Assembly: GCF_023518235.1 (NCBI RefSeq)
Contig: NZ_CP090423.1
Location: forward strand, 2,901,001-2,965,000
DNA: 64,000 nt
Direction of reading: 5' to 3'
DNA from: Stenotrophomonas maltophilia
Lineage (GTDB): Bacteria; Pseudomonadota; Gammaproteobacteria; Xanthomonadales; Xanthomonadaceae
The notes below the pieces were generated by a model. It had not been told where the DNA came from. It saw only the letters and a program-made list of their open reading frames with translations, and did not search any database. Both the position numbers and the translations under genes were made by a program. Shown in pieces: positions 44,575 through 55,309 of this stretch. Each line of letters begins with the position of its first letter. The stretch's first letter is position 1.

Positions 44575-45450
44575 TCAAAGCACGTAGACAAACAGGAACA
44601 GCATCAGCCACACCACGTCGACGAAGTGCCAGTACCACGCGGCAGCTTCAAAGCCGAAATGGTTGTCGCGGGTGAAGTGCCCCTTGGCCGAGCGCAGCCA
44701 CATCACGATCAGCATGATCGTACCCAGCAGCACGTGCGCGCCGTGGAAACCGGTCAGCATGAAGAACGTCGAACCGTAGATGCCCGAGCCGAGGGTCAGG
44801 TTCAGTTCCTTGTAGGCGTGGATGTACTCCTCCGCCTGCAGGGTCAGGAAGCCCAGGCCCAGCACCACGGTCAAGCCCAGCCAGATCAGCAGCTGGCGGC
44901 GATTGCCGGCCTTCAGTGCGTGATGGGCGATGGTCAGGGTCACGCCGGAGGTCAGCAGGATCAGCGTATTGATCAGCGGCAGGCCCCAGGCCGGGATGGT
45001 CTGGAACGCACCGCCGATCGCGGCCGGGCCGTTGGTTGGCCAGCCGGCCGAATAGCCCTGCCAGAGCAGCTCGTTGGTCATCACCCCACGGCCTTCGCCG
45101 CTGAGCCAGGACAGGCCCAGGTTGCGGGTGTAGAACAACGCGCCGAAGAAGGCACCGAAGAACATCACCTCGGAGAAGATGAACCAGACCATGCCCATCC
45201 GGAACGAGCCATCCACCTGGCGGTTGTAGTGGCCCGCCTGCGATTCGCGCACCACGTCGCTGAACCACCAGAACAGGGTCAGCACCAGCATCGCGATGCC
45301 GATATAGAAGGTCCAGCGTCCCCAGCTGGCATCGTTGAGCCAGCTGGCCACGCCGACCATGGTCACCATCATCGCGATGGAACCCACGAACGGCCATTTG
45401 CTCTGGGCCGGAACGAAGTACACGTTGGCGTCGGTCGGTGTCTGGGCCAT
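44575..45450 (-). CDS. ctaE: Cytochrome c oxidase subunit III
   Basis: Subunit III of the aa3-type terminal oxidase. The 291-residue protein has seven membrane helices, with WFSDVVRESQAGHYNRQVDGSFRMGMVWFIFSE-type sequence near 65-98 (key Glu in FSEVMFF), HHALKAGNRR and the terminal GFHGAHVLLGT and WHFVDVVWL. Start ATG 45450 (MAQTPTDANVYFVPAQ). It is read after ctaG in the leftward coxB-ctaD-...-ctaE cluster. Confidence 0.96.
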   Translation of the reverse strand: MAQTPTDANVYFVPAQSKWPFVGSIAMMVTMVGVASWLNDASWGRWTFYIGIAMLVLTLFWWFSDVVRESQAGHYNRQVDGSFRMGMVWFIFSEVMFFGAFFGALFYTRNLGLSWLSGEGRGVMTNELLWQGYSAGWPTNGPAAIGGAFQTIPAWGLPLINTLILLTSGVTLTIAHHALKAGNRRQLLIWLGLTVVLGLGFLTLQAEEYIHAYKELNLTLGSGIYGSTFFMLTGFHGAHVLLGTIMLIVMWLRSAKGHFTRDNHFGFEAAAWYWHFVDVVWLMLFLFVYVL

Positions 45451-45463
45451 GTCGGTATCCGGG

Positions 45464-46054
45464 TCAGGGTGCGGCGTGCGCGCCTTCCGAGGTGGCGGCC
45501 GGGGCCAGCCGATCGGACAGCGCGTCGTTGCGGTAGAAGGTGTAGGACAAGGTGATCGTCTTGATTTCCGGCGGCAGGTCCGGATCGACGATGAAGCGCA
45601 CCGGCATGTCGCGCTTCTCGCCGGCCTGCAGCGTCTGCGCGGTGAAACAGAAGCATTCGGTCTTGCTGAAGAAGCCCGACGCACGCGCCGGCGCCACCGA
45701 TGGCACCGCGCTGCCGACCACCGCAGCGGCGCTGTCGTTGCGGGCGAAGTACAGCGCCTCGTTGAGTTCGCCCGGCACCACGTCCATGGTCAGCTGTTCG
45801 GGATGGAACGACCACGGCAGGCGCGAATTCACCCCGCCATCGAATTCCACCCGCACGGTGCGCCTGCCCGCGGCGGCGCCGGTGCTGGCTTCACTGCCCG
45901 GGCCACGCTCCAGGCGCACGCCGAACACCTTCTCGCAGGCGATACGGTACAGCGGCACCAGCGAGAAGGTCAGCAGGAACACCGCCACCGCCACGCCGAT
46001 CAGGCGCGGCAGCCCGGCGCTGGGTGACGGCGTGCTGGGCGGTGCCTCGCTCAT
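45464..46054 (-). CDS. ctaG: Cytochrome c oxidase assembly protein (Cox11)
   Basis: Cox11/CtaG delivers copper to the CuB site of subunit I. The 196-residue protein has one N-terminal membrane helix (about 18-38) and the periplasmic beta domain with [14 protein letters not shown], the copper-binding [14 protein letters not shown] (Cys-x-Cys) and [12 protein letters not shown]. Its ATG overlaps the TGA of the small assembly protein gene (ATGA), so translation is coupled. Confidence 0.95.
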   Translation of the reverse strand: MSEAPPSTPSPSAGLPRLIGVAVAVFLLTFSLVPLYRIACEKVFGVRLERGPGSEASTGAAAGRRTVRVEFDGGVNSRLPWSFHPEQLTMDVVPGELNEALYFARNDSAAAVVGSAVPSVAPARASGFFSKTECFCFTAQTLQAGEKRDMPVRFIVDPDLPPEIKTITLSYTFYRNDALSDRLAPAATSEGAHAAP

Positions 46055-46257
46055 CGGCCGATCACTCCGCTGAGAATGAAGCCGACGTAGACCAGCACCG
46101 CGATCGCGCCGACCCAGGCGGCGGTGCGCCGGGCGCGCTGCCGCTGCTGTTCGATGCCGTTGCTCTCACCCTGGTAGCGCCGACCGCTGGTCGGCTGCTT
46201 CTCGTCAGCCGAGCATGGCTCGGCTCTACACGGGGCAAGCGGGTTCTCGTTATGCAT
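46051..46257 (-). CDS. Small cytochrome oxidase assembly-type membrane protein with a repeat-encoded N-terminus
   Basis: The 68-residue product ends in a single membrane helix, [25 protein letters not shown], preceded by EQQRQRAR. This is the layout of the small cytochrome oxidase assembly proteins found between subunit I and Cox11. GAGG lies six bases before ATG 46257, on top of the ctaD stop, so translation should start there. Residues about 10-32 are encoded by two SMAG repeats (46174-46229), an unusual insertion in frame. The ancestral start may have been nearer EQQRQ. Confidence 0.72.
   Translation of the reverse strand: MHNENPLAPCRAEPCSADEKQPTSGRRYQGESNGIEQQRQRARRTAAWVGAIAVLVYVGFILSGVIGR
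46174..46229. repeat. Inverted SMAG pair inside a small coding region
   Basis: GTAGCGCCGACC...GGTCGGCT (46174-46196) and GCCGAGC...GGCTCTAC (46208-46229) fall within the frame of the small oxidase assembly protein and are read through without a stop on the minus strand. Confidence 0.85.
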
Positions 46258-46265
46258 GCCCCACC

Positions 46266-47873
<1,608 letters not shown>

Positions 47874-47932
47874 TGCAAAACACCTCTCAGAATCGGTTGT
47901 CACCGCGGCCGCAGGCGGCCACGGGCTTTACA

Positions 47933-48889
47933 TCACGCGCCGCTGGCCGCGGCGGCAGGTGCGTTGCCGGCTTCAGCCGCCGCCGGGGCGGCCGGTGCCT
48001 CAGCGGCCGGTGCAGCAGGTTCTGCCGGTGCCACAGGGGCCGCCGGTGCTGCGGGCGGTGCCGGCTTGCGCTGCGCCAGCCACCGCTTGAAGTCTTCCTT
48101 GGATACCGCCTCGACCACGATCGGCATGAAGCCGTGGTCCTTGCCGCACAGTTCGGCGCACTGCCCACGGTACACGCCGGGCTGCTCGATGCTGGTCCAG
48201 GCCTCGTTGATGAAACCGGGGATGGCGTCCTGCTTCCAGCCCAGCGCCGGCACCCACCAGGCGTGGATCACGTCGTCGGAGGTGATGACGAAGCGCACCT
48301 TGGTATCCACCGGCAGCACCAGCCGGTTGTCCACGTCCAGCAGATAGTGCGGATGGCTCTCGCGGGTGGGCACCACGCCACTCTGCCGCACGCGGTCGGA
48401 CTCGCGGTCCAGGCGGCTGGTGAAAGTAACGTTCTCGCCGAGGTACTCGTACTTCCACATCCACTGGTAGCCGGTGACCTTCACCGTCATCTCGGCATCG
48501 CGGGTGTCGTACATCTTGATCAGGTTGGCCGTGGCCGGCCATGCCATCACGATCAGGATGATCACCGGGATCACCGTCCAGATGACCTCGGCCTTGGTGT
48601 TGTGGCTGAAGGTGGCCGCCACTGCGCCCTTGGACTTGCGGAACTTGAACATCGCATAGGCCATCGCGCCGAACACGATGACGCCGATGACCGTGCAGAC
48701 GATCAGCGAGAGATTGTTCGATTCCCAGGCCAGGCGCGAGGTCTGGGTCACCCCCTTGCCCATGTTCAGCTGCCACGGCTTGGGATCGGCCGCCTGGGCC
48801 CAGGCCAACGCCGGCATCAGTCCCCCGGTCGCCAGCACTGCGGCGACCGCATTCACGCACTTCGTGCCCCACCTGCTGCTTTGCTTCAT
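47933..48889 (-). CDS. coxB: Cytochrome c oxidase subunit II
   Basis: Subunit II accepts electrons from cytochrome c at the CuA centre. The 318-residue product has a signal peptide (cut near AWAQAAD) and two membrane helices. The cupredoxin domain has GYQWMWKYEYLG, DVIHAWWVPALG and the CuA ligands in CAELCGKDHGFM (Cys-x3-Cys-x3-His). A Pro/Ala-rich tail of about 45 residues follows residue 275, longer than usual. It heads the leftward oxidase gene cluster (coxB-ctaD-...). Confidence 0.97.
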   Translation of the reverse strand: MKQSSRWGTKCVNAVAAVLATGGLMPALAWAQAADPKPWQLNMGKGVTQTSRLAWESNNLSLIVCTVIGVIVFGAMAYAMFKFRKSKGAVAATFSHNTKAEVIWTVIPVIILIVMAWPATANLIKMYDTRDAEMTVKVTGYQWMWKYEYLGENVTFTSRLDRESDRVRQSGVVPTRESHPHYLLDVDNRLVLPVDTKVRFVITSDDVIHAWWVPALGWKQDAIPGFINEAWTSIEQPGVYRGQCAELCGKDHGFMPIVVEAVSKEDFKRWLAQRKPAPPAAPAAPVAPAEPAAPAAEAPAAPAAAEAGNAPAAAASGA

Positions 48890-48900
48890 TGCCTAGACCC

Positions 48901-49377
48901 TTAGCGTCGTCGGTTGCCGCCATCGCTGGCGGCGAGCAAGCTTTCAAGTGTCTCTGCGAGCGTCTGACGTTCGGCCGGCGCGAGGAAACTCCCCACCTCC
49001 ACCTGCCGGCCGCTGGATGCCAGCCGGACCCTCTCATCGTCGGTGAGCAGACGCACCCAGTGGGGGTGAGCCCGGAACACCGGCAATCCACCGGGTACGG
49101 GGATGACCTCCACGTACGCCGGCACTACCCGGATCTCCTCCTGCCGTTCACCACTGCGCCACAAGGCACGCAGCGCCGCCGCCAGCACCAGGCTGTACAG
49201 CAGCGCGAACAGGGGGGCGAATGCATTGCCGGCCAACCACCCGAGGGCGGACACCAGCCACATCGCACCGGCCAACACGGTGAACAACAGGACGAACTGC
49301 CGGGCATCGAGCGCCCGTGGGGGACGCAGCCGCAGCTGCGTACCTGACCCATCCGGAGCTGGAAGCACCTCGATCAT
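48901..49377 (-). CDS. DUF2244 domain membrane protein
   Basis: The 158-residue protein has two membrane helices (about residues 27-68) and a C-terminal domain with the DUF2244 text RVVPAYVEVIPVPGG and FRAHPHWVRLLTDD. Members are often found next to cytochrome oxidase genes, as here, eleven bases before coxB, and may be assembly factors. I use ATG 49377 (MIEVLPAPDG). Confidence 0.85.
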   Translation of the reverse strand: MIEVLPAPDGSGTQLRLRPPRALDARQFVLLFTVLAGAMWLVSALGWLAGNAFAPLFALLYSLVLAAALRALWRSGERQEEIRVVPAYVEVIPVPGGLPVFRAHPHWVRLLTDDERVRLASSGRQVEVGSFLAPAERQTLAETLESLLAASDGGNRRR

Positions 49378-49464
49378 GTCGCAACCGCGTTCCTGCCGCG
49401 GGAAACGTCTCGATGGTAGCCCCGCCCTCTCGCCGGTAGCAAGGGTGCATTCACACTTTTTCCG

Positions 49465-49535
49465 ATGCTGCAACACAGCATGAGGTCGGCGGCACGAATG
49501 ACGAATTCAGCACAAATATGGCCGGGATTGCTGAA
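49465..49535. promoter_or_regulatory. Two dyads in the putA upstream region, possible operators
   Basis: ATGCTG-N5-CAGCAT (49465-49481) and TTCAGCA-N16-TGCTGAA (49506-49535) lie in the 274-base gap between the divergent DUF2244 and putA genes. The arms share the element TGCTGaa/ttCAGCA. Such sites would suit an Lrp-type regulator like PutR, but this is a guess. Nothing else is evident in the gap. Confidence 0.3.
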
Positions 49536-49651
49536 CACGCCGAATCCACCACCGTTAGGGGCTATCAGCCCTTCATGAAGGTGTCTGCGGGGCACTTCCG
49601 AAGGGCGCAAAAATGATTAAAATCGCCAAGTTTTCCACTGGCCGGACCGGC

Positions 49652-52600
49652 ATGAACGCACCCTCCTCCTCCCCTGCCGCCAGCGACGCTCCGCGTCCCG
49701 GCGCGCTGCTGTCGCCGGAACTGCCGGCGTCCCCCAACCCGTTCCGCCAGGCCATCACCGATGCCTGGTTGAAGGACGAGGCCAGCCACGTCCGCGAGCT
49801 GCTGACGCAGGCCCGCCTGCCCGCCGAGGAACAGGCCCGGGTGCAGGCGCTGGCCGCCGACCTGGTCGGCCGCGTGCGCGTGCGTGCCAAGGACCAGGGC
49901 GCGATCGAAGCCTTCATGCGCCAGTACGACCTGGGCAGCGAGGAAGGCGTGCTGCTGATGTGCGTGGCCGAGGCGCTGCTGCGCATTCCCGACCAGGACA
50001 CCGCCGACAAGCTGATCCGCGACAAGCTGGCAGATGCCGACTGGGAAAAGCACCTGGGCGGCAGCGACTCGGTGCTGGTCAACGCCTCCACCTGGGGCCT
50101 GATGCTGACCGGCAAGCTGGTGCAGATGAACGATGCCACCCGCGCCGATGCGCCCAGCGCGTTCAAGCGCCTGGTCGGCCGCGTCGGTGAGCCGGTGGTA
50201 CGCCTGGCCGTGCGCCAGGCGATGAAGATCATGGGCCACCAGTTCGTGATGGGGCGCACCATCAGCGAAGCGCTGTCCCGCTCGCACAAGGGCGACAACG
50301 CCAGCTACCGCTACTCCTTCGACATGCTGGGCGAAGGCGCGCTGACCATGAAAGACGCGCTGCGCTACCTGGAAGACTACCGTCGTGCGATCCACGCCAT
50401 CGGCGGCGATCACAAGGCACGCGGTGGCCGCCCCGACGGCGACGTCAACAACGCCCCGGGCATCTCGATCAAGCTGTCGGCGCTGTACCCGCGCTACGAG
50501 CATGCCAAGCGCGAGCGCGTACTGAAGGATCTGGTGCCGGGCGTGCTGGAACTGGCACAGCTGGCCAAGAGCTACGGCATCGGCTGCACCGTCGACGCCG
50601 AAGAGTCCGACCGCCTGGAACTGTCGCTGGACATCATCGAGCAGGTGTTCTCCGACGCGTCGCTGGCCGGCTGGGATGGCTTCGGCGTGGTCGTGCAGGC
50701 CTACCAGAAGCGCACCCCGTACACGATCGATCATCTGGCCGACATGGCTCGCCGCGCCGGTCGCCGCCTGCAGGTGCGCCTGGTCAAGGGCGCCTATTGG
50801 GATGCCGAGATCAAGCGCGCGCAGATCGAAGGCTATCCGGGCTACCCGGTGTTCACCCGCAAGCAGAACACCGACGTGTCCTACCTGGCCTGCGCCAAGC
50901 GTCTGTTCACCCATGCCGATGCGATCTACCCGATGTTCGCCACGCACAACGCGCACACCATTGCCGCAGTGCGCAGCATCGCCAACGGCGGCGTGTACGA
51001 ACACCAGAAGCTGCACGGCATGGGCGATGACCTGTACGCCGAAGTGGTGCCGGCCGACCGCCTCGGCCTGCCCTGCCGCGTATACGCACCGGTCGGCTCG
51101 CACGAAGACCTGCTGCCGTACCTGGTGCGCCGCCTGCTGGAAAACGGCGCCAACTCCAGCTTCGTCAACCGCATCACCGACGAGCGCGTGCCGATCGCCG
51201 ACCTGATCCGCGATCCGGTCGAGATGGTGTCCTCTTTCGCCTCGATCCCCCACCCGAAGATCCCGCTGCCGGTTGACCTGCTGCGCAGCCAGAACCACGA
51301 CAGGAAGAACTCCATGGGCGCCAACCTCGCCAACGACAACGAACTGCGCGCCCTGGCCGAGCAGATCAACGCGGCTGTGCCCGCGTCTGGCAAGAGCGGC
51401 TGGCAGGCCGCCCCGCTGGTGCCGGGTGCCAACCCGGCCGGCGCCGCGTTGCCGGTGACCAACCCGGCCGACACCCGCGAAGTGGTCGGCCAGTGGCTGG
51501 CCGCCGATGCCGCCACCGTGCAGAAGGCGCTGGCCAATGCCGTGGCCGCGCAGCCGGCCTGGAACCGCACCCCGGCCGCCAGCCGCGCCGCCATCCTCGA
51601 ACACGCCGCCGACCAGCTGGAAGCGCGCATGCCCGAGTTCATGGCGCTGTGCGTGAAGGAAGCCGGCAAGAGCCTGCCCGACAGCATCGCAGAAGTGCGC
51701 GAAGCGGTGGACTTCCTGCGCTACTACGCCAAGCAGGCGCGCGAGCAGTTCAGCCACGCCGAGAAGCTGCCCAGCCCGACCGGTGAATCCAACGAACTGC
51801 AGCTGCACGGCCGCGGCGTGTTCGTCTGCATCAGCCCGTGGAACTTCCCGCTGGCGATCTTCCTGGGCCAATTGGCCGCTGCACTGGCCGCCGGCAACAG
51901 CGTCATTGCCAAGCCGGCCGAGCAGACCAACCTGATCGGCTACTACGCGGTGAAGCTGCTGCACGATGCCGGCGTGCCGGCCGAGGTGGTGCAGTACCTG
52001 CCGGGCGACGGTGCCACCGTCGGCGCCGCACTGACCGCCGACCCGCGTGTGGCCGGCGTCGCCTTCACCGGCTCCACCGACACCGCCCGTGCGATCAACC
52101 GCGCGATGGCCGCACGTGACGCCGCCATCGGCGTGCTGATCGCCGAGACCGGTGGCCAGAACGCCTTCATCGCCGACTCCTCGGCGCTGCCGGAACAGCT
52201 GGTCAAGGATGCCATCGGTTCGGCCTTCACCTCCGCCGGCCAGCGCTGCTCGGCCGCGCGCGTGCTGTTCGTGCAGGACGACATCGCCGACAAGGTGATG
52301 ACCATGCTGGCCGGCGCGATGAAGGAACTGAAGGTCGGCAACCCCGGCCTGCTGTCCACCGACGTCGGCCCGGTGATCGACGCCGACGCGCTGAAGATCC
52401 TGCAGGACCACGCCGCGCGCATGGACCGCGAAGCACGCCTGATCGCCGCCGCCGAGCTGTCCCCCGAAGCCGCCAACGGCACCTTCTTCGCGCCGCGTGC
52501 GTACGAGCTGAAGGACCTGGGCCAGCTGCACAAGGAAATCTTCGGGCCGGTCCTGCACGTGATCCGCTGGAAGGGCGACCAGCTCGATGCGGTGATCGAG

Positions 52601-52885
52601 CAGATCAACGCCACCGGCTACGGCCTGACCCTGGGCGTGCATTCGCGCATCGACGAGACCGTTGACCGCATCAGCAACGGCGTCCACGTCGGCAACGTCT
52701 ACGTCAACCGCAACCAGATCGGTGCGGTGGTCGGCGTGCAGCCGTTCGGCGGCCAGGGTCTGTCCGGCACCGGCCCGAAGGCCGGCGGCCCGCACTACCT
52801 GCTGCGTTTCGCCACCGAAAAGACGGTGACGGTGAACACCACCGCCGCCGGCGGCAACGCCTCGCTGCTGACCCTGGGCGACTGA
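49652..52885 (+). CDS. putA: Bifunctional proline dehydrogenase / delta-1-pyrroline-5-carboxylate dehydrogenase
   Basis: PutA oxidises proline to glutamate: the FAD-dependent PRODH half, then the NAD-dependent P5CDH half. The 1077-residue product has the PRODH barrel (about residues 100-550) with DAEESDRLELSLD and RLVKGAYWDAEIKRAQ. The aldehyde dehydrogenase follows (about 580-1060) with FTGSTDTARAI and the catalytic Cys866 in SAGQRCSAARV. It lacks the N-terminal ribbon-helix-helix domain of E. coli PutA, so it should not regulate its own gene. An in-frame ATG at 49613 could add 13 residues. Confidence 0.96.
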   Translation: MNAPSSSPAASDAPRPGALLSPELPASPNPFRQAITDAWLKDEASHVRELLTQARLPAEEQARVQALAADLVGRVRVRAKDQGAIEAFMRQYDLGSEEGVLLMCVAEALLRIPDQDTADKLIRDKLADADWEKHLGGSDSVLVNASTWGLMLTGKLVQMNDATRADAPSAFKRLVGRVGEPVVRLAVRQAMKIMGHQFVMGRTISEALSRSHKGDNASYRYSFDMLGEGALTMKDALRYLEDYRRAIHAIGGDHKARGGRPDGDVNNAPGISIKLSALYPRYEHAKRERVLKDLVPGVLELAQLAKSYGIGCTVDAEESDRLELSLDIIEQVFSDASLAGWDGFGVVVQAYQKRTPYTIDHLADMARRAGRRLQVRLVKGAYWDAEIKRAQIEGYPGYPVFTRKQNTDVSYLACAKRLFTHADAIYPMFATHNAHTIAAVRSIANGGVYEHQKLHGMGDDLYAEVVPADRLGLPCRVYAPVGSHEDLLPYLVRRLLENGANSSFVNRITDERVPIADLIRDPVEMVSSFASIPHPKIPLPVDLLRSQNHDRKNSMGANLANDNELRALAEQINAAVPASGKSGWQAAPLVPGANPAGAALPVTNPADTREVVGQWLAADAATVQKALANAVAAQPAWNRTPAASRAAILEHAADQLEARMPEFMALCVKEAGKSLPDSIAEVREAVDFLRYYAKQAREQFSHAEKLPSPTGESNELQLHGRGVFVCISPWNFPLAIFLGQLAAALAAGNSVIAKPAEQTNLIGYYAVKLLHDAGVPAEVVQYLPGDGATVGAALTADPRVAGVAFTGSTDTARAINRAMAARDAAIGVLIAETGGQNAFIADSSALPEQLVKDAIGSAFTSAGQRCSAARVLFVQDDIADKVMTMLAGAMKELKVGNPGLLSTDVGPVIDADALKILQDHAARMDREARLIAAAELSPEAANGTFFAPRAYELKDLGQLHKEIFGPVLHVIRWKGDQLDAVIEQINATGYGLTLGVHSRIDETVDRISNGVHVGNVYVNRNQIGAVVGVQPFGGQGLSGTGPKAGGPHYLLRFATEKTVTVNTTAAGGNASLLTLGD

Positions 52886-52908
52886 TCCCAGGCGTCATGC
52901 GGCAAGCG

Positions 52909-52936
52909 AAAAACCCCGCGAACGCGGGGTTTTTTG
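52909..52936 (+). terminator. Intrinsic terminator of putA
   Basis: The stem AAACCCCGC-GAA-CGCGGGGTTT, followed by TTTTTG, ends 24-51 bases after the putA stop. Confidence 0.9.
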
Positions 52937-52949
52937 TGCCTTGTTTCCT

Positions 52950-52996
52950 GTAGAACCGAGCCCATGCTCGGCTTGAACGGTAGGGCTCGGCTCTAC
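52950..52996. repeat. SMAG copies; the second supplies the pnuC stop
   Basis: GTAGAACCGAGCC...TCGGCTT (52950-52973) is followed by a shorter copy, GTAGGGCTCGGCTCTAC (52980-52996). The minus-strand TAG at 52993-52995 is the stop codon of the pnuC-like gene. Confidence 0.8.
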
Positions 52997-53565
52997 GCCC
53001 GCATCAGCTTGCGCCAATGGCGCAGCGCCACCAGCGCATTGATCCAGAAGCCGACGTACAGGATCGAGGTCAGATGCAGGCCGCGGCTGTAATACAGCGG
53101 CACCGCAATGGAGTTGACCAGCAGCCACACCCACCACGACTCCAGCTTGCGCCGCATCATCAGGATCTGCGCGATCACGCTCAGCACCAGCACCGCCGAA
53201 TCGATGTACGGCGCATAGGCATGGGTCAGGCGGGTCAGCATCCAGCCGTAGCCGAAGGTGGCCACCACCGCCAACGGTGCCAGCCAGGCCCACGCGCGCG
53301 GACGCAGCGCGGTGATCGGCAGCGGCGCACCGTGGTCGCCCCGCAGCCACTGCCACCAGCCCAGCACGCTGATGGCGATGAAGAAGAACTGCAGCACCAT
53401 GTCCGCGTACAGGTGCGAACGCTCGAACACCGCAGCGAACAGCGCGCAGCCGACGATGCCCAGCCACCAGGTGTGCACGTTGTTGCGTCCGGCCAGCAGG
53501 ATCGAGCCGGCGACGGCGATGTTGGCGGCCAGCTCCAGCTGGAAGTTCGGGTCGGACAGGTTCAT
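52993..53565 (-). CDS. pnuC: PnuC-family nicotinamide riboside transporter
   Basis: The 190-residue membrane protein has seven helices with the PnuC pattern: WWLGIVGCALFAAVFERSHLYADMVLQFFFIAISVLGWWQW near residues 33-73, and WWVWLLVNSIAVPLYYSRGL near 143. The key Trp-x3-N and Tyr residues of the substrate path are in these segments. PnuC takes up nicotinamide riboside for NAD salvage; family members also carry thiamine. The ATG at 53565 (MNLSDPNFQLE) is used. The stop codon lies in a SMAG repeat. Confidence 0.88.
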   Translation of the reverse strand: MNLSDPNFQLELAANIAVAGSILLAGRNNVHTWWLGIVGCALFAAVFERSHLYADMVLQFFFIAISVLGWWQWLRGDHGAPLPITALRPRAWAWLAPLAVVATFGYGWMLTRLTHAYAPYIDSAVLVLSVIAQILMMRRKLESWWVWLLVNSIAVPLYYSRGLHLTSILYVGFWINALVALRHWRKLMRA

Positions 53566-53592
53566 CGCCCTATTGTCATGGATCCGCGCCTG

Positions 53593-53623
53593 GAAAACGA
53601 AAGGCCCCGCTTGCGCGGGGCCC
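53593..53623 (-). terminator. Intrinsic terminator of fadL
   Basis: On the minus strand GGGCCCCGC-GCAA-GCGGGGCCTTT is followed by TCGTTTTCC, 31-60 bases after the fadL stop and before the pnuC start. Confidence 0.85.
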
Positions 53624-53653
53624 TCCGTGTCCTGCGTCAGGCAATCGCCCGGA

Positions 53654-55081
53654 TCAGAACTTGTACTGCATCGAAGCCGCCAGCACGTCGCCACTGACCT
53701 TGTACTTGCCGGTCACGGTGTTGGCCGTGGCCGAGGTCGAGTTGACGTTCGGGTCCTTGGTGAACAGGTGGGTGTAACCCACGCTGTATTCCATCTTGTC
53801 CGAAGCGGCGTAGGTCATGCCGAGCGACAGCCACTTGCGGGTGGTGTCCGGCACAAGCACGTCGCGGTGGGCATCGGTGGTCGGGGTCTGGTCGTAGGCA
53901 AGGCCGCCGCGCAGGGTCAGCTTGTCGTTCACGCGGAAATCGGTACCGATCGACGCGAAGGTGGTGTCGCGGTAGTGGAACGGCAGCACGCTGTCCGGCT
54001 GGTTGGAGTCGTAATCGACAACGACCTGGTCGAACTTGCTCCACGCGGTGCGCGTCACCTCGGCCATGATCTGCCACTGGTCATTCACGCGGTGGGTGAA
54101 GCCCACGGTAGCGCTGGCCGGCAGGGTGATCGAGGCACGGCCGTTGCTGTCGATGAAGGTACCCGGCGCGGTCGAGGCCAGGAAGGCCTGGGCGTTACCC
54201 GGAATGGTGAAGTCGGCGGTGCCGTCGTTGATCTTGTGCTTGACCTGCGAGCGGTAGCTGAAGGCGATGTTGGTGCCTTCCACCGGGGTGACGGTCATGC
54301 CCAGGGTGTAACCCACCGACACTTCATCGCCCTTGATGCGCAGGAAGCCATCGGCGGTACCCGGCGAGAAGCCAAGCTGGGCCATCTGGCGGGCAGCGGC
54401 CTGCGAGGCGGCAGCCGCCTGGGCAGGCGTGCCGCCCGCATCAAGCACGCGCTTGGCAGCCGTGCGCTGGGCGGTGGCGTTGATGGCGGTGCCGGTATCG
54501 ACCGCGCTGGTCAGGTCGACGTTCAGACGCTCGGCGAACACCGACGCACCGAACGACAGGTACGGGTTGACGTCATAGGAGAACGCCACGCCCAGATCGA
54601 TCGCCTGCAGCTCGGTCTTGACGCCGTTGTAGCGGCCGACCCAGTCGCGGTCGTATTCGGTCTTGAAGCCGAACGGCACGGTCAGCGACGCACCGAAGTG
54701 CATGTTGTCGTTCTCGCCGAACGGAATGTGGAAGTAGGCGGCCGGAACCGGGGCGATCATGCCGGCGTCGCCGCCGTTGCCACCCGAGATCGGCGCGCCG
54801 TTGCCGTACTGGCCCTGGCCGCGGAACTTGGCGCCGAAGCTGATGGCGCTGACGTCGCCCTGCAGCATGGTGCCATCGAGCAGGCGCATCGAAGCCGGGT
54901 TGGTGGCGATGACCGAGGCGTCACCTTCGGTCGAGGTGGAGCCGGCGAACGCACGGCCCAGGCCCTTGGCGCTGTTTTCCTTCAGCTGGAAGGCGGCAGC
55001 GTTGGCGTCAGCAGCGGCCAGCGCACCGGCAACGCCGACGGCCAGCAGGGTCAGACGGGCAATGGTGGAAGCGGTTTGCAT
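53654..55081 (-). CDS. fadL: FadL-family outer membrane long-chain fatty acid transporter
   Basis: The 475-residue product has a signal peptide (residues 1-28, ending in ANA). The mature N-terminus AAFQLKENSAKGLGRAFAG supplies the hatch that plugs the barrel in FadL proteins, followed by DASVIATNPASMRLL. The rest is beta-strand rich and ends with an aromatic residue (SMQYKF), as outer-membrane barrels do. It takes up long-chain fatty acids or other hydrophobic compounds. Start ATG 55081. Confidence 0.93.
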   Translation of the reverse strand: MQTASTIARLTLLAVGVAGALAAADANAAAFQLKENSAKGLGRAFAGSTSTEGDASVIATNPASMRLLDGTMLQGDVSAISFGAKFRGQGQYGNGAPISGGNGGDAGMIAPVPAAYFHIPFGENDNMHFGASLTVPFGFKTEYDRDWVGRYNGVKTELQAIDLGVAFSYDVNPYLSFGASVFAERLNVDLTSAVDTGTAINATAQRTAAKRVLDAGGTPAQAAAASQAAARQMAQLGFSPGTADGFLRIKGDEVSVGYTLGMTVTPVEGTNIAFSYRSQVKHKINDGTADFTIPGNAQAFLASTAPGTFIDSNGRASITLPASATVGFTHRVNDQWQIMAEVTRTAWSKFDQVVVDYDSNQPDSVLPFHYRDTTFASIGTDFRVNDKLTLRGGLAYDQTPTTDAHRDVLVPDTTRKWLSLGMTYAASDKMEYSVGYTHLFTKDPNVNSTSATANTVTGKYKVSGDVLAASMQYKF

Positions 55082-55180
55082 CGTAGTTCTCTCTCCGGTA
55101 AGCGGTGATGTTGCTCTGAGTGCGCCTGCGCCCGACCAGCCCCGGAGGGCCCTTCGAAGCGCGCCGGATTCCCCTCCCGA

Positions 55181-55234
55181 CATACGACGCCGTATGCGAG
55201 TATTACCCAGAGCTGTTAATGAAACAATAACAGC
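55181..55234. promoter_or_regulatory. Dyads between divergent fadL and rhomboid genes, possible operators
   Basis: CATACG-N4-CGTATG (55181-55196) and GCTGTTA-N9-TAACAGC (55212-55234) lie in an AT-richer part of the 228-base gap. Both have perfect arms. They are plausible sites for a TetR-type fatty-acid regulator, but no regulator gene is nearby. Confidence 0.35.
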
Positions 55235-55309
55235 GCCGGCGCTTTTTCCGCCTCAAAAGCTGAACAGGACAATCCCCGCCCCAGGCGCCGTCACGCTAGG
55301 CTACTGCCC

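Noticed and set aside
49565..52795. A 1076-codon open frame opposite putA
   Set aside because: Antisense shadow of a conserved enzyme gene; biased residue composition and no recognisable domains.
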